Below, in pieces: positions 55,620 to 64,000 of a stretch of DNA of 64,000 bases; positions within the stretch are counted from its first letter, which is position 1, and the number at the start of each line of letters is the position of its first letter. Origin of the DNA: Lepas anatifera (Eukaryota; Arthropoda; Thecostraca; Lepadidae); contig JAOTON010002112.1 in the NCBI GenBank assembly GCA_034440635.1, forward strand, positions 806,001-870,000, read 5' to 3'. Position numbers and translations under genes: made by a program. Below the pieces are notes generated by a model. That model did no database searches. It was not told the origin of the DNA and was given only the letters and a program-made list of their open reading frames with translations.

Positions 55620-57015
55620 AGGGTTTGTTGGGCGATTCACGGAGTATCCTTTATGTGATGGGGATGGGGGGGGTCAGTGTAGGAGTAGTAACCAAAAACC
55701 AGTGTTTTATATTGCGAGTGATGCCATCCTGGATTTTGATAGGTACTTGATGAGTGGTATAATAAGTAGGTATGCAACCAGCGTCCCAGTTTTACATTTT
55801 TTGGTTACACTAGGTATTTCATCTTCATACTAGGTATTAAGATGTCATGATTTTTTCGCGGGCTGTCATGTCATGGCATGGTATTAACCAGAAGAAATGC
55901 ACCAGAAGAGGTGCTGCTTATCAATATTAGGCATCATGTAGGTACTAAGTAGATGCATACAAATCATTACAGATTTGTGCAAACGTTTGAAAACACCTCA
56001 CACCACAGACCAAAAGTCCCCATGATTCTGCGCCTTTTGTTGTGGGTGGGAGGGAGGTTACCAAATAACATTTCAGGGGGTGCCGTGGCCATTTCAGGGG
56101 TGCCGTGGGTCAATAAGAAGGGGAAGGTGCTCTTGACTCTGGATCCGCCTATGCAAACACATTAACATCTTTAGCTTTGTTCTAGATTTACCGGCTACCG
56201 CGCTGCAAATGATTTCCTAAATCGGTCTAGATTTGACCCATTTTGGCCCCTTGTGACGTCACATCTCAATGGATATAGTTTAAACTTTGTAGAAGTGGAG
56301 ACACCGCTAGGGCTATTTCAGTGCGGTTTTGCTCATTTTCGTCTATTCCTGAGTCCCTTGCAGGAGGTGGTGGGTTCGGAAAGAGCCCAAGGGGTGCCCG
56401 GAGTAGGTGAGGAGGGGAGTTTTGTTACAGGGGCAAATTGATACAACGCCGATAGCTCCCGAACCATGACACTAGATGCCTTAGGGCTGTGACCATGATT
56501 AGCTGATACCGGAAGCCAGCGACAGTCTCTTCAGCAGCGTGTCGGGCAGCCGCTTACGGTGCTCCAGACAAAGTGCGGTTTTTCGGTCAAAATTAAGTTT
56601 TCAGCGATGTCATGTTTGTAGAATTTACACCTGTATCAATTGCTGTACCGGGGTTATTATGTCGTTGTAAGAAAGCCATGGTATCGATGCTTCAGATGAT
56701 AACTTTAGATTCGCTGAGGAATTGACAGTATCGCCGTCATGCTAGTTTTATGAAATGCACTTCTGGCAAAATATGAATGGGGCACGTTGTTACTGGCTGT
56801 ATCAACTTAGCCTGCGCTGTATCAACCTGCCCCAACGATATTTCACGTGAACATAGCTAATTAATAATGTTTAAAAATATGTAAGCAACTGTGCTTAATT
56901 TATTATTTACCAATGTTGTCACAAATTCTGTTTCCGTGAAGCTATCGAAACGGGCTATTGCATGCTGACAAATACATCGTCGGTTTCACCGAAACTTCCA
57001 CCAGCTTTACGTGAG
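55620..57015. other. No gene recognised
   Basis: Includes a short CATTTCAGGGG-GTGCCGTGG repeat piece (56,066-56,110) and a TAGGTA/CTAGGTATT-rich stretch (55,735-55,950). Nothing else was identified. Confidence 0.35.
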
Positions 57016-57017
57016 TA

Positions 57018-58740
57018 GGGGAAAGTGGGGGGTCATGGACACCGTAACGATGGTGTGAGTTTTCGATGACTTAATGAGCTTGTTTCTTTCCCTATTTTTG
57101 CTGTAGAGATACTTCAGACATTTATCTACCACTCTGCAAGCATCTATGTGTCTGTAATTATCATATTAAAATTTGCGTAATGTTAAAAAAGTAGGAAAAG
57201 TCCTTTTCGCCCCACCTAATGGGGTAACATGGTCACCCCATGGGGAAAGATGGACAAGGTGAAACAAAGTGATCGAACCAGGCCTTGAAGATTTCCTTCT
57301 GCATCCACCCACTAGGCGGCTGTCGTTCGCCGCGGGGGAGTGGGCATTTTCTTACTTTTCCGTCAAAGGGTCAAAGGGGGTCATGCCCTTTCTGAATTTT
57401 TAATGATTTTTTAAATTTTTTAATGAATTTAATTTTTTAATAATATCAAGGACTGTCGTGGAACTGTGCATAGGTTGATCCAGGATCACCGATCAGGGGG
57501 TGGGGCACTTTGCCGGGGGTGACCCAATCCAGACCAGGGGGCGGGTGCGCACCCAGGGTGGGGGGACAGTGGGCCCGGCCCCCCAAACGCTTTGGTTCGA
57601 AAGTGCCGCCCCCATCCAAGTGGGGTGCCGAAGGCGCCCATCGAGGGGAAGGATGAACCTTCACCTGACTTTTAGAGGCAGTGCTACACTGACTGCAGCC
57701 CCTGCACCCAACATGCCGCCCCCACCCCTACATTGGCTTTGCTGCCCCTGCACCCAACACATCGCCCCCTAAAAAAATCTACACTAGGTCTGTGGAGCAA
57801 AAAATTCACCGCTCACCCCTCCCTCATAGGATACGAAAATTGGCCGCCCTTTGGGTGAATAAGTGCACCCCCTGAGGCAACATGCCGCCTCCTCCACCAG
57901 TCTGCTGCCCCCTCTCGTCAGCCGGGCCTACCCCCAAATAAAAATCCTGGGTGCGCGCCTGCCAGGGATGCCACTTTTGGAACACACAATCTATCAGGTG
58001 GGTGCCAAATCCTCTCGCAGGGCTAAGAGCGCCCCTCCCCGCTCCTTAGGGAGGGGCTGAAAGCAACACTTTAGGGGGTCCATCGATCTCTCAGGGGGGC
58101 ACCGTGACCATTTCAGGGGGCGCTGAGGGTCGAGAGGTACACCTGTCACTGGATAACTTCCAAATTTAATTATATTTTCTCCAGAATTTCGGGCCCTGTG
58201 CCCCCCAACCATCAGCCAAAATCCGTCTCTGCTCAGGGGTATCGCTGAACCACAAAACCCTTGATAAATTTATTCACTTAATCCTATATTATATAAAATT
58301 AAATATACCCTTGTGCGGGTAACATGGACATCATGTCCGTCTTGCTTCCATACGTGGTGTCCGTCTTACCCCGCTTTGCTCTTCCTAAACAAACCTGGAA
58401 ATGAATCGGACACCATTGCGATCACACAGTCAGCGACTGCGGTGAACAAAATGTAACATCTTGAAGAGTCATATTACGCTATACCAAGAAGGTATCTATG
58501 GAAACGTCCGTGCAATAACCTTACGAATTCGATTGTGAAAAAAACACATGAGTTGCAGTTTTTACTATTATGAAAATTGTATAAAACCTAGAGAGCTTAC
58601 CGGACCCAACGTTGCTCTGCGACCGATGCGCGATAAAAGAAAGCGTATTACACGCTTTTCCCGGTCGCGGCGCTGTCAGTTCGTCCCAAACAGGGGGTGT
58701 CCGTCTTACCCACGGTGTCCATGACCCCCCCACTTTCCCC
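57018..58740. mobile_element. TA-flanked element with ~29-bp terminal inverted repeats
   Basis: TA at 57016-57017 and 58741-58742. The left end GGGGAAAGTGGGGGGTCATG continues GACACCGT. The right end reverse complemented is the same apart from one extra G. A TA duplication points to Tc1/mariner-type mobilisation. No transposase was found. Further copies of the GGGGTAACATGG and TGTCCGTCTTACC words sit inside (57,222-57,260 and 58,318-58,375), and a block of GGATCCAGG/GGCGCC-type repeats (57,470-58,140) is nested in the middle. Confidence 0.8.
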
Positions 58741-58780
58741 TAATTTAAGAAGACTCGACTCCATCCAAAAGAGAATCAAC

Positions 58781-59342
58781 CAGAGACAGCGGATTCCATT
58801 TTCGAGAAGTGGTGCAAGATTTTCTGGAGGGGGCGCCTTCCTCCCCAGGGGCGCCATCATCTCTTGGGGGCGCCTTTGCTATCCAAGGGCGTTCTGCAGA
58901 AACTCTTTGGACTCGGCGTGCGAGGCCACTTGGGGTGGTTTATTTCTAATATTCCGAAAAATAGGTATTTTAGATTTCGCGTAAACTCAGTCGTATCGGA
59001 TTGGTATCAGCAAAAGAGTAACATAGCCCAGGATTCTGTGATTTTCATAGCCTTGTTTGCAGTTATGACCAATGATATTGCAGACACTTCCCGCAAACAT
59101 ACGTCATGTGCTTTTCGTTGAATACTTCACAATATGTGTGACAGCGTCTATTACAGCAGCTGCGCAGAGGCGGCTGCAGCTTGGCCTTGACATATTGCAG
59201 CAATGGATCACACGCAATGGACTGAAATTTTCAAGTTCAAAGACAAAGTGCATGCACTTCTATAATAGACATTGAGACTGAATACCCGAGTTTGTAAATT
59301 CGCGGAAATCTGAGCGACGTTGTAGCAGAAACCAGATTTATC
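58781..59342 (+). mobile_element. Giant hAT-like element, truncated single-end copy
   Basis: Starts CAGAGACAGCGGATTCCA and follows the left end of the 19,798 element, including the Jockey-like LINE part, up to AACCAGATTTATC, where family E sequence takes over at 59,343. Here LQLGLDILQQWITRNGLKFS and SKTKCMHFYNRH are readable in one frame (59,170-59,275). It shows that the terminus is a dispersed repeat and not unique to the inverted pair. Confidence 0.82.
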
Positions 59343-59503
59343 GGACCTGACCTTGGGTGACCCGGGGTAAAACATTTCAGGGATGGTGGGGAAATGATGT
59401 AGTTAGAGGTAGAGCTCTCAACCGCGGTGCTTCGCCTCGTCGTTTTTCTGCTATCCCGGAAAAACCTTGGGGGCCCATCAATGGCCCCCCGTGGGGCGAG
59501 GGT
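59343..59503. repeat. Family E right-end fragment
   Basis: Matches 41,550-41,710, including GCCCATCAATGGCC (a broken version of the palindrome) and the GGGGCGAGGG terminus followed by TTAA (59504-59507). Confidence 0.75.
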
Positions 59504-59507
59504 TAAG

Positions 59508-60750
59508 GAAAAGTCAGTGGGGGTGGGACATTTCTTGTGCTGGCCACTATGGTGTCTTCAGGGGAGCAAGACCCCATTTTGAGGGAGTTTAATAAAGCTT
59601 AGACGCGATAGTGTTAAACAAAATGTTTCTCAATTTTTGTGCTATTCCATGTCTAGAGATTATAGATGCTGCCCAGGGCTGCCAGTTTTTTTCAGCGGAA
59701 AGGTCAAACCAAGTTAGAAAATGGGACAGAGAGGGAAACATATTATTTTCACCGAAATAGCCAAATAAACACCACAAAAGCCTGTTGTGAGGCTAAAAAG
59801 ACCCCTAGCGGTAGTCATAACCACAGAAAAAAGCGATTCGTATCACTGTCTAAAACTGATTGTTGACTGTTTGATATTGACCCATCTAATAGGAAGCCAG
59901 GGGTGCCCTTCCAACCCCGCGTTGCCATCAAATGATTTTATCCACATAACCAGAACATGTTTTAGGGATCATGAATTTCCCCCTCACCCACTTTTTGACC
60001 CGCAATTTCATGACCTCAGTCGAAATGGTAGTAAACCGGAAATTTGTATAACCAACCGCTGCGGAAGGCAACGAGGAGCCCAAGTTCGAAAAGTTGTTGG
60101 TACTAACGTGGAACATTTGCAGTCAGCATCCGGTAAAAGTTTGCCTGGCCATCTCACTTTTTTGCCGGTGGCGACGCTTATGTATGCTACCACCACAGTA
60201 ATGAATAAAAAGGCTAAGCACTTCATACCGCCACACCAGCAACCAGTCTTACGCACTTTGACTACACCGTGTCCGGTCCAATCCACGAACGAGCTCTCAG
60301 CGCTGACAAGTGACTGCTTGTGAAAAGAGAGCATCATGCAATGTCACGGTACTGGCTGGGATGTGGGCTTCCGGTCGGATAGAACATGGGATGTTTGATT
60401 GGTTATAGGCCAGCGTTCTTCTCCAGCGTCGTGACTAGTTGATGCTGAGGCGTTTTACCGGGATTTCCCGTAACTAAGCGCTTTGTTTCGTCTTCGCACG
60501 ATGGAGTAGACAGCCACGGGTGGAAATTTTTAAACACAATTTTTGTGGATTGCCAATTTGGGACCAGAAATAGAACAAAGTAATAATTATCGGGGTGTGT
60601 TCTGTCTTATTTTCGTTAGGTGAGCCTGCATTTGGTCAATTTTTAGTTACCAGTTTATTTCACTAGGGGACAAATTTCTGGGCACTGGGGGGGGGCATTT
60701 CGGTCGACTAGGGGAGAAAATGGCCCTAGTTAACATGTTAAAAAAATGGC
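59508..60750 (-). repeat. Repeat family B, long form, copy 2 (inverted)
   Basis: Inverse of 7,412-8,690 with the same landmarks throughout. It carries the second signal-peptide-like frame at 60,226. It sits directly between two family E pieces. Confidence 0.78.
60008..60226 (-). CDS. Signal-peptide-like open frame in repeat B, copy 2
   Basis: Begins MKCLAFLFITVVVA at 60226 and reads through to 60008 (…LLPDADCKC… …TWAPRCLPQRL). In copy 1 the same signal peptide stops after GKK. The region after the donor-like GTAAAAAGT is probably intron-derived, so only the first 20 or so residues are likely to be ancestral coding sequence. Captured exon, probably non-functional. Confidence 0.35.
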   Translation of the reverse strand: MKCLAFLFITVVVAYISVATGKKVRWPGKLLPDADCKCSTLVPTTFRTWAPRCLPQRLVIQISGLLPFRLRS

Positions 60751-61400
60751 CTGGCTTGACCTCAGGTCAGATCAAGGTCACTTTTTAACATAGCATAGTC
60801 ACTATTCATATCAATTGTCTCGCAATAGCAATCCAAACGCAATGATATTAGAATAAAAACTGTATCATCATTTCATGCAGTTACTGACCTAAGTCTGAAA
60901 TCTGCTTAAGTAGTCTCAGATGACCTCTCAGAGCCCACAGGTCAAAAATTGCTACATAAGCCTGGAGTGGAACCTATCATAGTACGATTTGGAGAATATG
61001 AAGGCATTCTTAGCTGTATCTACACAAATTCAGCCCAATTTCTCTTTTCCATCTATTTCCAATAGAGAGGTCATGGTCCGTAGTTGACCTTAGGTCATCG
61101 ATATGACAAATCCCGGAATATTTATTATATAACTCACTGTATAATCATGTGTTATAAGTTTCAATCCGATGGATTCACCCATTTCTTACTTATGCCACCT
61201 TAAACATTTTTGGAGGTGAGGTCACTTGACCTGCACTGGTGACCTGACCTGATTTGACCCAACCTTAAAATTTTGGCTAAAGTTGCCGTACTAATCAAGG
61301 ATAAGGTCTGCCAAGTACGGTGGCGTTTCGCGCCGCCGTTTTTTCGTGCCGTCGGAAAAACCCGAGTGGGCGGTTTAAACACCCAACTCCGGGACGAGGG
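60751..61400. repeat. Family E-like element, left end missing
   Basis: AGGTCA/TGACCT-rich interior ending GGGACGAGGG followed by TTAA (61401-61404). The GGCGTTTCGCGCCGCC part replaces the ATCGAT palindrome of the copy at 40.7-41.7 kb, so this is a subfamily. It resembles 38,764-39,608 near the end (ACGGCGGCACG words). Confidence 0.6.
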
Positions 61401-61404
61401 TTAA

Positions 61405-61689
61405 GGGAACCCTGATCCGAAACATGTCAATGTAGTCAAGAAAAAATACTTGCACAGGACACGTACGGGAAAAGGTAGGTACCACCAATACGTGAGCACG
61501 TTAAATTCCTAACACTGCCTTTCCCACTCTCAAATTTTCCACGAATGAAAAAACCAGCATCGCAACTCTTGCCCCCCCTCCCAACTTCAACGTAGTTCCT
61601 ACGCCCCTGGGAAAGTGTTAGGATCCCTAGTCAAAAAGTCCTATAGGATCCTATAGGATTTTTGTTCCGAAAATCGCATAGGATCCCAG
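61405..61689. other. No gene recognised
   Basis: Holds a short CCTATAGGATCCTATAGGAT repeat (61,640-61,660) and otherwise nothing identifiable. Confidence 0.4.
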
Positions 61690-62225
61690 GGCGTTTTTTA
61701 AGGAAAATTCAGTGAGGGGGCATTTCTTGTTCTGGCCATTATAGTGTCTTCAGGGGATCAAGACCCTATTTTGAGGGGGTTCAATAAAACTTAGACGCGT
61801 TAGTGTAAAAGTTTCTCAATTTTTGTGTTACTCCATGTTATTCCAGATTATAGATGCTGCCCATGGCTGTCAAGATTTTTTCGGCGCAAAAGTTCAAACC
61901 GAGTGAGAAAAAACACCAAAGAGGGGAAAAATTTTATTTTCAGTAAAATAGTAAAACAAATACCACAAAAGCCAGATTCGAGGCTAAAAAACCAAGCGGT
62001 AGTCATAGGCTCACAGAAAAACGACTTGTATCACCGCTTAAAACTAATTGTGGGCAGTTTGATATTGACTTGACGCAAAAATTTTTTTAGCACACTTGAC
62101 ATTTAATAGGAAGCCATGGGTGCTCTTTCAATTCTGCGTGACCATCAAATGATTTTATCCACATAACCAGAACATTTGTTAGCATAATTGATCACCTTGG
62201 CCGCACCACTCCCCGCTAACATTAA
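61690..62225 (-). repeat. Repeat B, short form, copy
   Basis: Starts CAGGGCGTTTTTTAAGG at 61,688 and shows TAGATGCTGCCCATGG and the CATAACCAGAACATTTGTTA segment. No SINE inside, unlike the two arm copies. Confidence 0.75.
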
Positions 62226-62264
62226 ATGTTTTTTTCTCTTTTCCAACTATGCATTTTTTTCTCT

Positions 62265-62510
62265 TGAATAGTGGCGGATCTAGGACTTTGGTAAGTGGGG
62301 GGAGTGATAAGACTCAGAGGGCGCACTTTTCCATGAACTGTTTTACCCAAAGAGCGCGTATAGTATCGCATCCTTCGCGTCCGGTTTTCGGTGGCCATCA
62401 TTTTTGTGGATCGTGTTTTTAACAAAGTTCTGTTCCTCCCCTTCCACCACCATACCAGTTTTTCTGCTGCTCTGCTGTTTTTTTCGGTGTCAGAATGTCG
62501 TAGGGGAAGT
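62265..62510 (+). repeat. Repeat C, copy 3
   Basis: Matches 32,680-32,910 (TTGGTAAGTGGGGGG, CCAAAGAGCGCGTATAGTAT, CGGTTTTCGGTGGCCATCAT). It again follows a repeat B copy, so B and C are probably parts of one larger dispersed unit. Confidence 0.65.
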
Positions 62511-62514
62511 CCGT

Positions 62515-63330
62515 GCAAGAGTACGCACTTAACTTTCTAAAGGCTTTCACTCTTCTCCTTTAAGTCTAACAGCTAAATTTTTTATGTGGTTGTTTAGCCT
62601 GAAGAATTGTCTATGTATGGTCCATGTTTCAACTCGATGTCTCTGAAAGGAACTCGCCACGAGCCCATCAAAATAAAAAGTCACGTGCGTACTCTTGCCG
62701 GAGTGGGTCGGTAAGAGTACGCACAAGAGGGGGCTGGAGTACGCACTGATGCCCCGCTGTGCTTTAGGTGCATAAGCCATGTCGCGAAGTTTTTTTGTCG
62801 CCAAACTAGGCGATTGGTATGATTTCATACCGTTCTGAATATATAAGAACTATGTTGCAACGTTTGGTTTTACAAATATGAATTACGGACTCTGTCCCGA
62901 GCGAAAATTAAATTTTCCTATCTCTTAAGCATGCGCACTCTTGCCCAACGGTCTACTGCGTACTCTTGCCGGACATGCTCCCTTGGGAAGAAATTCTTCA
63001 TAAACATGTTGACAGGCCTTTTAGCGTTAGCACCGGTTCTGGAGCACATTCCTAGCTCAGGTTTCTTACTGATGACAGACCGCAATACAATACTTTTAAT
63101 AATAGAAGCATGGTCTACAAGTTTACCCAGTTAAGAAATATTACTGCAAGGGTGCCCAGAAACTTATTTTTGCTCTGTACTCCCGCAGAAATAACAAGAG
63201 CACGTTGAGTTTTGGTGTGCAGCCTAGGCACTAACCTTGCTTTTTATACCAGGGTATCCACCATCTCAGTGGTTTCTAAGTAACCAAAACAGCTGCTGCG
63301 TACTCTTATCTCCTGCGTACTCTTACCCGC
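62515..63330. repeat. Cluster of a GCGTACTCTTGCC motif on both strands
   Basis: At least seven close copies: 62,515 (-), 62,687 (+), 62,710 (-), 62,737 (-, short), 62,934 (+), 62,957 (+), 63,298 (+) and 63,315 (+). Spacing is irregular (20 to 330 bp) and orientation is mixed, so this is not a minisatellite. Confidence 0.6.
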
Positions 63331-63673
63331 CCTTACCCTATTTAACAGCCGAAGAGGTCAAAGGAATCCATATTTATACAAGGGACAAACCAGGAAATAG
63401 CTTAGGTGCCAGCTGCTAGTAAAAAGTGACAAAAAAAGCCGGATTCCAAGAAAGAGCCAACTGCAGAAAATCGCGGGGCCGAACACGAAAAAAGCCCAAT
63501 TCGAGATATTTGGCCACAAATGGCCAACCTGGCAGGTCTGCCGCTGCCGCAATGTATTCCAAATGAAAAAGTTATTTTTGTTTATTTATGAGTGTGGCAA
63601 GGTAAACAAATTCCTAAAGTATCAAACACAAGTGATTTACAGGCTAAATCGAGATAACTTTTTATTTACTTAC

Positions 63674-63836
63674 CTACTATGATGTGTGTATGTTGCTGCT
63701 CAAAATCATCTAGGGATGTAGTACAAAAACCAACTAATAATTTTTTAGTGTTATCGACGCACCAACCGTCAGGTTCATATAACGTCACCAGCTCTTTCTT
63801 TGTTGGAAGGGTTCCTCGGGAGACAGTTTGATGATT
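63674..63836 (-). CDS. Candidate exon, unidentified protein
   Basis: 54 codons plus one base, between an acceptor with a T-rich lead (CCTTTATATTAG) and a consensus donor (GTAAGT at 63673). It reads NHQTVSRGTLPTKKELV, then LYEPDGWCVDNTKKLL, then FCTTSLDDFEQQH. Composition is protein-like, not repetitive, with no stop in the frame. I know of no match. It would belong to a minus-strand gene whose other exons are beyond the right edge or hidden to the left. Confidence 0.4.
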
Positions 63837-64000
63837 CTAATATAAAGGGCTGTGGCCGAATATATAATCTCTCCCAATTTTCAATATCAATGAATCGATG
63901 AGAAAGGCCAGCTAACAACTTATCGACTTTGCAGAACAAATTGATGCCGCGATCTCACTATAAATTTCGCGTATGCTACAACAAGTGTCGGAAAAGAGGG

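Overview
The window looks like animal (metazoan) genomic DNA from a large, repeat-rich genome, probably an invertebrate. There are no operons and no long uninterrupted genes. The one confidently recognised gene is split by introns, and most of the sequence is DNA transposons, LINE remnants, tRNA-derived SINEs, miniature inverted-repeat elements (MITEs) and minisatellites. Jockey/Ingi-type LINEs and hAT elements fit many invertebrate phyla, so I do not name a species.

Layout. 1-7 kb: the 5' part of a cystathionine gamma-lyase gene on the minus strand (two exons, running off the left edge), plus a few weak exon candidates. 7.4-8.7 kb: a dispersed repeat carrying a signal-peptide-like exon. 9.8-11.0 kb: a minisatellite. 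13.36-17.94 kb: a hAT transposon with terminal repeats, an 8-bp target duplication and a decayed BED-finger transposase, itself hit by a second element. 18.0-18.4 kb: another minisatellite. 19.8-36.7 kb: the centrepiece, two copies of a giant (7-9 kb) hAT-like element in inverted orientation around an 864-bp spacer. 36.7-42.5 kb: tandem repeats and TTAA-flanked elements. 44.8-47.3 kb: a foldback pair. 47.4-53.9 kb: further hAT-like and TTAA-flanked elements, several with exact or 7/8 target duplications. 55.1-55.6 kb: a Ty3-like reverse transcriptase fossil. 57.0-58.7 kb: a TA-flanked element. 58.8-62.5 kb: a mosaic of truncated repeats. 62.5-64 kb: a cluster of a short repeated motif and a possible exon.

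The most unusual object is the giant element. The left copy (19,798-28,568) has matching 18-bp termini and a perfect 8-bp target duplication (GTCAGCCG). It contains no transposase that I can recognise. Its cargo is two convergent LINE remnants, a SINE inside another repeat, and GGCGCC-rich minisatellite arrays, and one of its two ends is repeated in tandem every ~540 bp (two copies on the left, three on the right). The right copy (29,433-36,682) lacks a matching target duplication. The arms differ by insertions and substitutions, so this is not simply one copy assembled twice.

All boundaries were read by eye. Terminal-repeat and target-duplication calls rest on direct base comparison. Family names rest on recognised protein motifs or target-duplication length. 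Similarity between copies is described qualitatively because no alignment was run.
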